A stretch of 64,000 nucleotides of DNA from Anaerolineae bacterium (GCA_027494015.1 JAOSJP010000012.1:124001-188000); one strand, 5' to 3'. Counted from the stretch's first letter, positions 8,171 through 18,505 are shown. Notes: generated from the letters alone by a model not told the origin. Numbers and translations: made by a program.

Positions 8171-9607
8171 TCACCAGACCAGCGCCGCATAGCGCGGCAA
8201 CACCTGCTCCCACGCCGCAGTGTGGCGCGGCAGGTACTCGATCACGTCCGCCGACCGGCTGAGCAGCTCGCGCCCCTGCTGCACGCCGGATAGCTCGCCC
8301 AGCGCGATGAGTTGCACGATGGCGTTGCCCAGCGCCGTCGCCTCGACCGGGCCGCCGTAGACAGGCACGCCCAGCGCGTCGGCGGTCATCTGGCACAGCA
8401 GCCGGTTCTTCGACCCGCCGCCGACGATGTGCAGGCGGCTGATGGTGCGCCCGGTCAGTTCTTGCAGCGTGTCGAACACCAGGCGGCACTTGAGCGCCAG
8501 GCTCTCGTAGACAGCGCGCATGAACTGGCCGACCGTCTCCGGGGTCGGCTGGCCGCTGCGCTGGCAGAACTCGCGGATGCGCGAGGGCATGTCGCCGATG
8601 GGCATGAACAGCGCATCATCCGGGTTGACCAGGCTGCGGAACGGCTGGGCCTGCCGGGCGAGCGCTACCAGCTCGTCCCAGGTGTACTGCGTCCCCTGGC
8701 TCCCCCAGGTGCGGCGGCACTCCTGGGCCAGCCACAGCCCCATGACATTCTTCAGGAAGCAGAACGTCCCATAGGCCCCGCCCTCGTTGGTGAAATTGGC
8801 GGCAAAGGCGGCGTCGGTGATGATCGGCTCGGTCACCTCGACGCCCAGCAGGCTCCACGTGCCGCTGCTGAGGTAGGCGAAGTCCTCGGACGTGGCCGGG
8901 ACGGCGACGACGGCGCTGTTGGTGTCGTGGCAGGCCGGGGCGATGACCGGGATGCCCTGATACGCGCCCAGGCGAGTGCCCGGCTGCACGACTTCGGGCA
9001 GAATGTCCAGCGGCACGCCGAGGGCGCCCAGCGTGGCCCGATCCCAGTCACAGGTGCGCGGGTTGTAGCACTGCGTGGTGGTGGCCATGGTGAACTCGCC
9101 CACTGCCGTCCCGCTCAGCCAGTAGTTGAACAGGTCGGGCAGGGTGAGGAGCCGGCTGGCGTGTTCGAGCAGCGGGCTGTTGGCGTGGACCAGGCTGGCG
9201 AGCTGAAAGAGCGTGTTCACCGACAGATACTGGATGCCCGTCCGCTCGTAGATCTCGCGCATGGGCACGCGCCCGGTCACCCATTCGGTCATGCCCACCG
9301 TGCGCCCGTCGCGGTAATGGACGGGGTTGGCCAGCAGGTTGCCGTCGCGGTCGAGCAGGGCGAAGTCCACGCCCCAGGTATCTATGCCGATGCTGGCGGC
9401 TCGCTGGGCAAATGAGGCGATGCCGGCCCGCACTTCGTGCCACAGGCGCAGAATGTCCCAGTAGATGGTGCCGCGCACCTCGACCGGGGTGTTGGGGAAC
9501 TGGTGGATGTTTTCGAGATGGAGGCGCTCTCCGTCGAAGCCGACGCGAATCACACGGCCCGACTCAGCGCCCAGGTCTGCGGCAATAACGTACTTTTCAG
9601 CCATCAT
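8171..9607 (-). CDS. rhaB: Rhamnulokinase (FGGY sugar kinase)
   Basis: About 478 residues from the MMAEKY start (either ATG at 9607 or 9604; the AGGG SD favours the second). The longer 521-codon frame has no signal supporting its extra N-terminus. FGGY kinase features: an N-terminal ATPase loop VIAADLGAESGRV, IGIDTWGVDFALLD, the substrate-binding HYRDGRT, the catalytic-Asp region ACHDTNSAVVAVP, SSGTWSLLG, and the C-terminal adenosine motif IVGGGSKNRLLCQMTADALG. It phosphorylates L-rhamnulose at C1 with ATP in the cytoplasm. No rhamnose isomerase is next to it. It heads the run with AOR, aldolase and MoaD-like genes (63 bases to the AOR) and lies behind a DeoR regulator. Confidence 0.9.
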   Translation of the reverse strand: MMAEKYVIAADLGAESGRVIRVGFDGERLHLENIHQFPNTPVEVRGTIYWDILRLWHEVRAGIASFAQRAASIGIDTWGVDFALLDRDGNLLANPVHYRDGRTVGMTEWVTGRVPMREIYERTGIQYLSVNTLFQLASLVHANSPLLEHASRLLTLPDLFNYWLSGTAVGEFTMATTTQCYNPRTCDWDRATLGALGVPLDILPEVVQPGTRLGAYQGIPVIAPACHDTNSAVVAVPATSEDFAYLSSGTWSLLGVEVTEPIITDAAFAANFTNEGGAYGTFCFLKNVMGLWLAQECRRTWGSQGTQYTWDELVALARQAQPFRSLVNPDDALFMPIGDMPSRIREFCQRSGQPTPETVGQFMRAVYESLALKCRLVFDTLQELTGRTISRLHIVGGGSKNRLLCQMTADALGVPVYGGPVEATALGNAIVQLIALGELSGVQQGRELLSRSADVIEYLPRHTAAWEQVLPRYAALVW

Positions 9608-9681
9608 GCCACCCTGGAACAGTATTTCGCCCGCGAGTTTTCGGGCGTAGGCGCGCAAGACTACTAAGTGAAAGCTATCAG

Positions 9682-9736
9682 CTTTTGAAACTTTTGATCT
9701 GAAAGAGAGTATAGGCCAATGCGACGGGTGAGTCAA
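9682..9736 (-). promoter_or_regulatory. Sigma70-type promoter of the rhamnulokinase operon with overlapping DeoR-like site
   Basis: On the minus strand TTGACT (9736-9731) and TATACT (9713-9708) are separated by 17 bases, a near-consensus -35/-10 pair about 100 bases before the rhaB start. Overlapping the expected start of transcription, the plus strand reads CTTTTGAAAC then TGAAAG (9682-9705). A related GAAAC...TGAAAG arrangement lies upstream of the DeoR gene itself (10626-10641). This suggests repression by the adjacent DeoR protein. Confidence 0.55.
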
Positions 9737-9819
9737 TTCGCTTTAAGGTGATCAATAACAGCTATATTGCTCATAGAATTCGAATTATTTTCCCCGCACC
9801 GGCGAGCTTGTCCGTCGCG

Positions 9820-10602
9820 TCAGTGGCGGTCAACGGGCACCACATCCACCGTCACCCACCGGTTGCATAGGTCGCTCACCAGGTGCGGCGGGGCGGAATC
9901 GTCGGTGATGATGCGGCTCACCTGGTCGAGCGACGCATAGGTGTACGGTGCCACTTCTCCCCATTTGCGCCCGTCCACGGCAATAATCGTCTCCAGGCAG
10001 TGCTCGATCATCATCTGGCGCATCCTGACTTCTTCGGGATTCACATCGGTGATGCCCGCGATGAGCGAGACTCCCCACGCTCCGAAGAACCCCAGGTTCA
10101 GGTTGATCGGGGGGAGGCCGTTCAGGCTCCCCACGATGGTCGCCGACTCTCCGCGCAGCCGACCGGGTGTCATGAGGACCGTATGATGAGCGGCATCGCG
10201 GAACTGCTGGGCGATGATCAGGCTGTTGGTGACGATGGTCAGGTTGGCGATTTGTTTGAGGTAGGGGACGAGGGCGCAGACGGTGGTGCTGCCATCCAGG
10301 GCGATGCCGTAACCGGGCTTGACGAGCGCGGCGGCGTGACGACCGATCGCGTCTTTCTGGCGCGTGGCTTCTCTGGCGCGCACCTCAAAGGATAGCTCGG
10401 ACAGGGGAGGGCCAGCCGCGCGCAGCGCCGCGCCGCCATAAATCCGGTCTACGATTCGATCCTCGGTCAGGGTTCGCAAGTCCTGGCGGATGGTCACTGC
10501 GCTGACGCCCAGCCGCTCGCTGAGCGCGTTGACCGACAGGCGTCCCCCCTCCTGTCGGAGCAGCTCGACAAGGGCTTTGTGGCGTTCGTGGATGGTTGAC
10601 AT
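9820..10602 (-). CDS. DeoR/GlpR-family transcriptional repressor
   Basis: 260 residues from ATG at 10602; the longer frame would need a TTG start. The N-terminal HTH_DeoR reads HERHKALVELLRQEGGRLSV, ALSERLGVSAVTIRQDL, EDRIVDRIYGGA, the signature of this family. The C-terminal DeoRC sensor domain begins near residue 75 and includes DGSTTVCALVPYL and LTIVTNSL, the sugar-phosphate-binding region. Such proteins repress sugar-catabolic operons until a phosphorylated intermediate binds. Placed directly upstream and on the same strand as rhaB, it is the likely regulator of the rhaB-AOR-aldolase run. The DTS signature of sugar-phosphate sensors appears here as DGSTT. Confidence 0.88.
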   Translation of the reverse strand: MSTIHERHKALVELLRQEGGRLSVNALSERLGVSAVTIRQDLRTLTEDRIVDRIYGGAALRAAGPPLSELSFEVRAREATRQKDAIGRHAAALVKPGYGIALDGSTTVCALVPYLKQIANLTIVTNSLIIAQQFRDAAHHTVLMTPGRLRGESATIVGSLNGLPPINLNLGFFGAWGVSLIAGITDVNPEEVRMRQMMIEHCLETIIAVDGRKWGEVAPYTYASLDQVSRIITDDSAPPHLVSDLCNRWVTVDVVPVDRH

Positions 10603-10734
10603 GGCTTTCGAATTGATATAGATTGGAAACAAACTTGAAAGTCTGTATAAGTCATTCTAGTATGTTTCTGGCATTTTGTCACCTGGATCACCGCAAATGC
10701 CGCAAATTGGGTGCATGTCACGATGGGGCGAAAT

Positions 10735-11045
10735 GCTTGAACCGCGGAGACGCAGAGGACACGGAGAAGAGCTGAGGGTGCGAGCAAAGGTTGCCAGCGA
10801 CTTGCTTGACGCGGGGGGATTGACCTCGCCCCCAGCCTCGTGGCGCTCGGCCCCGGAATAGACTTCCGAAGTCTCGAAGACTTCGGAAGTCTGGTGCCTG
10901 AGCGCGTCAGCGCCGAGCGGGGGTGAGGTAAACCGGGGTGCAGCAAACTGCCTGACACATTTTGTCCGCACCCAGAACTGACGCCCTCTTCAACGTGGAG
11001 CGGGGGTGAGGTACACTGGGGCGCAGCAGAGCAGCGCGCTCCTAC
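10735..11045. repeat. Composite intergenic repeat, including a nested 33-bp palindrome (copy 2)
   Basis: 10735-10785 is an 'ACCGCGGAGACGCAGAG'-type repeat related to 33830-33915. 10820-10933 is a GACCTCGCCCCC/GGGGGTGAGGTAAACC element. Its usual CCCCTCTCC hairpin centre is replaced by the AGACTTCCGAAG palindrome (10860-10892), so one repeat is nested in another. 10934-10990 and 11004-11045 carry further modules (TGCCTGACAC, GGGGTGAGGTACAC, GCAGCAGAGCAGCGC). No gene is seen between the DeoR and LarA genes. Confidence 0.8.
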
Positions 11046-11088
11046 TCAGGCGCATTGCAAGGGCAGATACATCAGAAAGGGAAACATC

Positions 11089-12372
11089 GTGGACATCCAT
11101 CTCGATTACGGCAAGACCGGCCTGACCGTCACCCTGCCCGATGACGCAGATATCACCGTCGTCAGCCCGCGCGCCATTGACCCACTGCCCGACCCGGCGG
11201 CGGCGCTGCGCCGTGCGCTGGCGGAGCCGATGGCCTCACCGCCGCTGCGCGACCTGGTGCAGCCGGATGACACGGTGGCCATCATCTTCAGCGACATCAC
11301 CCGTCCCGCGCCCAATCACTTGCTGCTGCCCGCCGTGCTCGAAGCGCTGACCCATGTGCCCGCCGAAAACATCGTGCTGTGCAACGCCCTGGGCACGCAC
11401 CGCCCCAACACGCCCGCCGAGCTGGATCAGATGCTCGGCGCGGAGATCGCCCGGCGCTACCGCATCGAGCAGAACAACTGCTTTGACCCAGCCACGCAGG
11501 TCTACCTGGGCGAGAGCAGCAACGGCCACCCGATCTGGATCAACCGCGTCTATATGGAGGCCGATGTCAAAATCCTGACCGGCTTCATCGAGCCACACTT
11601 CTTCGCCGGCTTTTCGGGCGGGGGCAAGGCGGTCATGCCGGGCATGGCCGGGCAGGTGACTGTGCTGGGCAACCACGACGCGGGCATGATCGGCAATCCG
11701 CTCGCCACGTGGGGCGTGACGGCGGGCAATCCCATCTTCGAGGAGGCGCGCGAAGTCGCCCTGCTCACTCACCCCACCTTCCTGCTCAATGTGACGCTCA
11801 ACCGGGCCAGGCAGATCACGGGCGTCTTCGCCGGCGACATGATAACAGCGCACGACGCGGGCATCGCTTTCGCCCGCCAGACGACGATGGTCCCGGTGCC
11901 AGAGCCATTCGACATCGTGATCACCACCAATTCTGGCTACCCGCTGGACATGAACCTCTACCAGTGCGGCAAGGGCATGAGCGCCGCCGAGCAGATCGTT
12001 CGCTCGGGCGGGGCGATCATCATGGCCGCCGAGTGCAGCGAGGGCATCCCCGATCACGGGCTGTTCGGCGAGATGCTGCGCGCGGCGCGCTCGCCACAGG
12101 AGATGTACGACGCGGTGCTGAGCGCGCCGGAAACCCGCCAGGATCAGTGGGCGGCGCAGATTCAGGCGCGCATTCAGATGAGGGCCGACGTCTACCTGTA
12201 TTCAGATCATTTCGACGATGAGGCCACGCGCGAGGTCCTGCTGACCCCCTGCAACGACATCGCCAGCACTGTGGCGGCGCTGCGCGAGATCTACGGGCAC
12301 GCTGCGCGCCTCTGCGTGCTGCCGGAAGGCCCGCAGACGATCCCCTACGTGGCCGAGACCGCGCGGGCCTAG
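11089..12372 (+). CDS. larA: LarA-family nickel-pincer racemase (lactate racemase-like)
   Basis: 427 residues, the normal length. All four residues known to hold or act around the nickel pincer nucleotide in LarA are visible with the right spacing: GTHRPNT (H104), EPHFFAGFSGGGKAVMPG (H170 and K180, ten apart) and GNHDAGM (H196). SDITRPAP near residue 70 is the family's DxTRP motif. The cytoplasmic enzyme inverts alpha-hydroxyacids; lactate is the archetype, but other hydroxyacids are handled by relatives. The cofactor-making genes larB, larC and larE are not in the window. The start is GTG at 11089 behind AGAAAGGG. It follows the methylpentose module but on the other strand; racemising lactate made by the AOR is an attractive inferred role. 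Confidence 0.85.
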   Translation: MDIHLDYGKTGLTVTLPDDADITVVSPRAIDPLPDPAAALRRALAEPMASPPLRDLVQPDDTVAIIFSDITRPAPNHLLLPAVLEALTHVPAENIVLCNALGTHRPNTPAELDQMLGAEIARRYRIEQNNCFDPATQVYLGESSNGHPIWINRVYMEADVKILTGFIEPHFFAGFSGGGKAVMPGMAGQVTVLGNHDAGMIGNPLATWGVTAGNPIFEEAREVALLTHPTFLLNVTLNRARQITGVFAGDMITAHDAGIAFARQTTMVPVPEPFDIVITTNSGYPLDMNLYQCGKGMSAAEQIVRSGGAIIMAAECSEGIPDHGLFGEMLRAARSPQEMYDAVLSAPETRQDQWAAQIQARIQMRADVYLYSDHFDDEATREVLLTPCNDIASTVAALREIYGHAARLCVLPEGPQTIPYVAETARA

Positions 12373-12404
12373 AGCGGGCGCGGGCAGTTACTCCCGGCCT
12401 TTCG

Positions 12405-12497
12405 GGTGCGCGCAAAATCCTGTCAGGGAGGGACGCTGCTCTGCTGCGTTCTGGCCTGAATTCAGACTTCCGAAGTTTTCGAAAACTTCGGAAGTCT
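12405..12497. repeat. GCTGCTCTGCTGC module followed by AGACTTCCGAAG palindrome (copy 3)
   Basis: 12408-12450 reads GTGCGCGCAAAATCCTGTCAGG then a GGACGCTGCTCTGCTGCG block, the same order as at 24106-24155. 12464-12497 is a perfect 34-bp copy of the AGACTTCCGAAG palindrome. It lies 36 bases after the LarA stop. Confidence 0.85.
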
Positions 12498-12581
12498 ATC
12501 ATTGGCCCCCTTTCCATACGTGGAGGGACGGACAAATAAGATTGCATTGACGGCTAACGATAGATTACGGAAGAACAATTC

Positions 12582-12760
12582 AAGGGAAGAAACGAACGTG
12601 GAAGGCGCTGAAGGAGAAGCTCGGATGCTGATGGGGGAAGAAACGAACGTGGAAGGCGACTTCGGGGAAGCGGTTGTAGGGGCGGGTTTGCAAACCCGCC
12701 CCTACAGGCCCTACCAGGCAGCTTCTCCTTCAAGCCGCCCGTTTCTTCCGTTGATTATGA
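12582..12760. repeat. Large composite stem-loop with direct repeats and a GTAGGGGC palindrome
   Basis: GGAAGAAACGAACGTGGAAG occurs twice (from about 12585 and 12638). GAAGGAGAAGCT near 12610 is inverted as AGCTTCTCCTTC near 12720, and CGTTTCTTCC at about 12739 inverts the GGAAGAAACG. In the middle sits a perfect 30-bp palindrome (12676-12705, arms GTAGGGGCGGGTTTG). The whole could fold into one long hairpin. No gene is seen. Confidence 0.7.
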
Positions 12761-12784
12761 TCGCTCGTCGTTACGCTAAATCAA

Positions 12785-12915
12785 TACTATCTAATAGGTC
12801 CGACCCTCCATGCGTGGAGAGGGGGAGTGAGGCGCGCCAGCGCCGAGCGGGGGTGAGGCAAACCTGGGCGCAGCAGAGCAGCGCCCCTACTGCCTGACAG
12901 GTCTTGCACGTTCCC
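12785..12915. repeat. Modular intergenic repeat (GGGGGTGAGG + GCAGCAGAGCAGCGCCCC + CCTGACAGGT)
   Basis: It contains the right half of the TTTACCTCACCCCC family (GCGCGCCAGCGCCGAGCGGG, GGGTGAGGCAAACC) followed by GGGCGCAGCAGAGCAGCGCC and TGCCTGACAGGTCTTGCACG. The same module order, inverted, is at 24106-24259. The remainder of 12373-13027 holds no gene. Confidence 0.75.
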
Positions 12916-13027
12916 CGCGCTCCGTGCTGCTTGCCTGGTGCTCTCCTGTCATGTACAATGGGCGCGCTCCCCCGGACAGTCAGGCCACTCAGATCCTCGC
13001 TGGGCACAGAGATGCTGGAAGGCAACC

Positions 13028-14752
<1,725 letters not shown>

Positions 14753-14758
14753 CGCGCG

Positions 14759-16057
14759 ATGGCACACCTGCTCGAATTGCAGGGCATCACCCAGAAGTAC
14801 GGGCGCGGCGACCGCCGCTTCACGGCGGTGGACAACGTGAACCTGACCATTGACGAAGGCGAATTTGTGGCGTTGCTGGGGCCGTCCGGCTGCGGCAAAA
14901 GCACCTTGCTGCGCATCATCACTGGCCTCAACCCGCCGGCGGAAGGGCAGGTGCTCTATGAGGGGCAGCCCTTGCGCGGCGTGAACCCGCACGCGACCAT
15001 CGTCTTCCAGACGTTCGCCCTCTTCCCCTGGCTGACGGTGCAGCAGAACGTCGAGGTCGCGCTGAAGGCGCGCGGCATCCCGCCCAGGCTGCGCGCGGTG
15101 CGCGCCATTGACCTGCTGGACATGGTTGGCCTGGACGGTTTTGAGATGGCTTTCCCGCGCGAGCTATCGGGCGGGATGCGCCAGAAGGTGGGCTTTGCGC
15201 GGGCGATGGCCGTTGAGCCGGAGCTGCTGTGCCTGGACGAGGCGTTTTCGGCGCTCGACGTGCTCAGCGCCGACTCGCTGCGCGGCGAGCTGCTGGAGCT
15301 GTGGATGAGCGGCTCCATTCCCACCAAAGCGATCCTGATGGTTACGCACAACATCGAAGAGGCCGTGTTCATGGCCGGCCGGGTGATCGTGATGGACAAG
15401 CAGCCAGGGCGCATCATCGCCGACCAGGTGATCGATCTGCCCCACCCGCGCCAGCGCAAGTCACCCCGCTTCCTGGAAGTGCTGGATCGCGTCTATGCTA
15501 CGCTGGCCGGGCAAACGCAGCCAGAGCATATCGAGCTGGGCGCCGCGCCGGGCGAAGCCGGAGTGACGCGCGCGCTGCCTCTCGTCTCCATTGGCGAGCT
15601 TTCTGGCCTGCTGGAATTCCTGGGCGAGATGCCCGGCAACCGCACCGATGTCTACCGGCTGGAGCAGGAACTGAACCTGGGCGCTGCCCCGGTGCTGCAA
15701 CTGACCGAAGCGGCGGAGCTGCTGGGGTTCGCCACCATCGCCAAAGGCGACATCACCCTGACTTCGCTGGGCGAGACCTTCGCCGAAGCCAGCATCCTGG
15801 CCCGCAAAGAGATTTTCGCCACGCGCATCCGGCGGCTGCCCACCATCAAATGGCTGCTGGCCATGCTCAAGGCGGCGGACAAGGGGCGGCTAGATCGCGA
15901 TGTGATTCGGCTGGCGCTTGAACTGGAGTTTTCACCCGAAGACGCGGCCCGCCAGGTGGAGATCGCCATCCAGTGGGGCCGCTATGCCGAGTTGCTGGCC
16001 TACGACGACAGCACGGAGACGCTCTACCAGGAGGCTCCTGTCCCTGTGCCTGCCTGA
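14759..16057 (+). CDS. ABC transporter ATPase with C-terminal AAA-associated domain
   Basis: 432 residues. Residues 1-250 form an ABC ATPase: Walker A GPSGCGKST, Q-loop VFQTFALFPWL, signature LSGGMRQK, Walker B LLCLDEAFSALD, H-loop VTHNIEEA. This resembles the NitT/TauT-type ATPases. Residues about 285-425 are an extra domain (LPLVSIGELSGLLEFLGEMP... ending in an acidic, Pro-rich tail) corresponding to the AAA-associated/uncharacterised domain found on ATPases paired with duplicated permeases. It starts six bases after the permease gene, so the two form one transporter. The extra domain probably regulates the ATPase or senses a cytoplasmic ligand. It ends seven bases from the convergent PAC2 gene. 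Confidence 0.88.
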   Translation: MAHLLELQGITQKYGRGDRRFTAVDNVNLTIDEGEFVALLGPSGCGKSTLLRIITGLNPPAEGQVLYEGQPLRGVNPHATIVFQTFALFPWLTVQQNVEVALKARGIPPRLRAVRAIDLLDMVGLDGFEMAFPRELSGGMRQKVGFARAMAVEPELLCLDEAFSALDVLSADSLRGELLELWMSGSIPTKAILMVTHNIEEAVFMAGRVIVMDKQPGRIIADQVIDLPHPRQRKSPRFLEVLDRVYATLAGQTQPEHIELGAAPGEAGVTRALPLVSIGELSGLLEFLGEMPGNRTDVYRLEQELNLGAAPVLQLTEAAELLGFATIAKGDITLTSLGETFAEASILARKEIFATRIRRLPTIKWLLAMLKAADKGRLDRDVIRLALELEFSPEDAARQVEIAIQWGRYAELLAYDDSTETLYQEAPVPVPA

Positions 16058-16064
16058 AGCCGTC

Positions 16065-16991
16065 TCACTCTTCTTTGTCGGAGTCGCCGAGCAGACGGCG
16101 CAGTTCCTCTTCCCACACGTCCGCCAGCGGGTCGAACAGCGTCTCGGTGAATTCCTCGGCTAGGCGGTTGAAATACTCGTGCAGGCCGCTCTGGGGCGAG
16201 GCGCTGTCCAGCTCCTTCACTTTCGCGTCCACAAGCTGGATGAGCTGGGCGCTCCTGCGCTGGAGATCGGCCAGATCGAAGCTGGTCTTCAGCAGGTAGT
16301 TGACCCGGCGCATGACATCGTGCCAGGCGGTGAAGTCGTTCTCCAACTGGATGGTGTTGGTGATGTGCGGGAACTGGGCGAAATCGTAGGTTGGCACGAA
16401 AGCGTACAGCCCGATGAACTCCTGGTCAGCTTCTCCGGCGCGACGGCACAGGTAGGAGCTGAGGCTTGCCCCGCCATGATAGTCGGAGAACTGCACGGAC
16501 AGGCGATTCAACTCGTGCCGCAGCCGAGGCAGGCTGTAGACGCAGGAGATCAGGCGCGCTTTGTTGTAGGGAAGCTCGCCGTAAACCCCGCCCAGGCTGA
16601 CGATGCGCGTCACGCCGAGCGAGCGGGCCGCTTCCAGGAAGAGAGCAGCGTAGCGCTCGATGTCCAGGTGCGGCTCGTCGCCCAGGAAGATGACCACCCC
16701 CAACGACTCGTCGCCGGTGTAGAAGAACTCATTGCGCTGCGTGTCCAGCGCCGCCGGAAGCCCTTCCTCGAAGCGCACGATGGGCCGCACCAGGTCGTGC
16801 GTGCCCGGTATCTGGAACAGGTAGAACCCCTCCGGGCGGATGGTCCCGATGCGCCGGGCACCGCTGCGCTGGATGAGGTGCTGGGGCAGGCCCGACGAGA
16901 CCGATCCGGCGTCGGCCCACTGCCGCCAGCCAGCGATCATCACCAGATCGCCGGCCTGCGGTCGCTCGGTGAACTCTAGCGCGTCAGCCAT
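16065..16991 (-). CDS. PAC2-family (proteasome-assembly-chaperone-like) protein
   Basis: 308 residues. The architecture fits the PAC2 (DUF75) family: GDLVMIAGWRQWADAGSVSSGLPQHLI at the N-terminus, FLGDEPHLDIERYAALFLEAARSLGVTRIVSLGGVYGELPYNK in the middle (the nucleoside-phosphorylase-like core), then ...IGLYAFVPTYDF, and an acidic helical tail ending GDSDKEE. In eukaryotes relatives chaperone 20S proteasome assembly; bacterial members have no established function. It is convergent with the ABC ATPase gene and is preceded on its own side by a short intergenic stretch containing degenerate ATCAGC repeats. No proteasome gene is nearby. Confidence 0.8.
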   Translation of the reverse strand: MADALEFTERPQAGDLVMIAGWRQWADAGSVSSGLPQHLIQRSGARRIGTIRPEGFYLFQIPGTHDLVRPIVRFEEGLPAALDTQRNEFFYTGDESLGVVIFLGDEPHLDIERYAALFLEAARSLGVTRIVSLGGVYGELPYNKARLISCVYSLPRLRHELNRLSVQFSDYHGGASLSSYLCRRAGEADQEFIGLYAFVPTYDFAQFPHITNTIQLENDFTAWHDVMRRVNYLLKTSFDLADLQRRSAQLIQLVDAKVKELDSASPQSGLHEYFNRLAEEFTETLFDPLADVWEEELRRLLGDSDKEE

Positions 16992-17152
16992 CGGCAGGGC
17001 CTCCTTTGCAAGCAGCTATCAGCCATCAGCCGTCAGCCAGGGCAGGGCTGCTTCCTGCTCGCCGAACTCCCTGGTGCAGAGTATACCGCATTCTGCGCGG
17101 TGCCTGGGGTGAATGGTGTCTGCGGATTTCAGAGTTTCCCGTCCCCAAGTCC

Positions 17153-18463
17153 TCACGCCTCTGTGTGAGGGGCGGCGCGGCGGCGCGGCGCGCCGTGACA
17201 GTGCTTGAACTTGCGCCCGCTGCCACAGGGACAGGGGTCGTTGCGCCCGGCGGCGGCGAACCTGCGCGCGAGTTCGGCGTCTTGGCGGGCCAGCAGGGGC
17301 ATAATGTTGGCGGGCAGGCGACCGCGCGCCAGCTCAGCAGCCATCAGGCGCATGGGGCGATCAATGTGCGTGAAGAACGCCTTGAAGCCCACGCACAGAT
17401 AGTTCAGCCCTGGCTCGCCGTCGGGCGTGGTCAGCAGGCGGTCTTTGGGGCAGCCGCCATTGCAGACGAAGCGCACCGGGCACTCGCGGCATTGGCGGGG
17501 CAACGTGTCGCGCTTGGCCTGCCCGAACTGCCGCTGCTGCTCCGAGCCGACCAACTCGGCCAGGGGGACGATCTGCATGTTGCCCAGCCGGTGTGCCGGC
17601 TCGACGAAGTGATCGCACGAGTACACGTCGCCGTTGTGCTCCATCGCCAGCGCGTAGCCGCACGTCTCTTCGAAGACGCACAGGCCGGGCCGGTGCCCGC
17701 TCCAGGCGGCCAGGGCCACGTCGAAGATCTGGACGAAGACGCGGCCTACGTCGCGCCGCACCCATTCATCGAAGATGGCGATCAGAAAGCGCCCGTACTG
17801 CTCGCCGGTCACCGCGCGCGCGGTGACGGCGGCCCCTTCCTGGAAGCCGGTGTCGTTGGCGCGCTCGACGATGGGGATGAACTGCACGAACTGCGCGCCG
17901 ACCTCATCGCGCAGGAAGCGGTACACATCGAGCGGGTGCTCGGCGTTGGCGGCGTGCACGCAGGTCAGGATGTTGAAGTCCGCGCCGTGCGCGCGCAGCC
18001 GCTCGACGCCGCGCATCACCCGGTCGAAGGTGGGCCGCCCCCCCTTGTCCACGCGGTAGGCGTCGTGCAGCGGGCGCGGCCCGTCCAGGCTGACGCCGAC
18101 CAGGAAGCCGTGCTCGGCGAAGAAGCGGCACCAGTCATCGTCGAGGGTGGTGGCGTTGGTTTGCAGCGCGTTGAGGATGCGCATCCCTGGCCGGGCGTAT
18201 TTGCGCTGGAGCGCGACCGCCTGCGCGAAGAAGTCCAACCCCAGCAGCGTTGGCTCGCCGCCCTGCCAGGAGAACGTCACTTCGGGCACGCGCTGCGCGG
18301 CGATGTACTGGCGGATGAACGCTTCGAGCAGCGACTCGCCCATGCGAAAGTCGCTGCCGGGGTAGAGCCGCTCTTTGGACAGGTAGTAGCAGTAGTGGCA
18401 GTCCAGGTTGCAGAGGGGGCCGTGCGGCTTGACCATGACGTGGAAGGCGGCGGGTCGGCTCAC
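17153..18463 (-). CDS. Anaerobic sulfatase-maturating radical SAM enzyme with SEC-C tail
   Basis: 436 residues. The radical SAM cluster motif is C18-x3-C22-x2-C25 (CNLDCHYC), followed by WQGGEPTLLG, which supports SAM binding. The C-terminal SPASM region has the Cys series C-x-E...CGYA, CDHFVEP, CRECPVRFVCNGGCPK, the auxiliary-cluster pattern of anaerobic sulfatase maturases (anSME). These oxidise an active-site Cys or Ser of sulfatases to formylglycine without oxygen. The last ~25 residues form a SEC-C zinc motif (NDPCPCGSGRKFKHCHG). Start GTG at 18463 behind GAGGAC. The CxPxR sulfatase at 24515-26020 is the evident client. An intergenic repeat separates it from the transporter run upstream. 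Confidence 0.9.
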   Translation of the reverse strand: MSRPAAFHVMVKPHGPLCNLDCHYCYYLSKERLYPGSDFRMGESLLEAFIRQYIAAQRVPEVTFSWQGGEPTLLGLDFFAQAVALQRKYARPGMRILNALQTNATTLDDDWCRFFAEHGFLVGVSLDGPRPLHDAYRVDKGGRPTFDRVMRGVERLRAHGADFNILTCVHAANAEHPLDVYRFLRDEVGAQFVQFIPIVERANDTGFQEGAAVTARAVTGEQYGRFLIAIFDEWVRRDVGRVFVQIFDVALAAWSGHRPGLCVFEETCGYALAMEHNGDVYSCDHFVEPAHRLGNMQIVPLAELVGSEQQRQFGQAKRDTLPRQCRECPVRFVCNGGCPKDRLLTTPDGEPGLNYLCVGFKAFFTHIDRPMRLMAAELARGRLPANIMPLLARQDAELARRFAAAGRNDPCPCGSGRKFKHCHGAPRRRAAPHTEA

Positions 18464-18505
18464 CGAGTCCTCGTTTCAACAGTTCTTGCGGCGCGGCGCA
18501 CCCCT

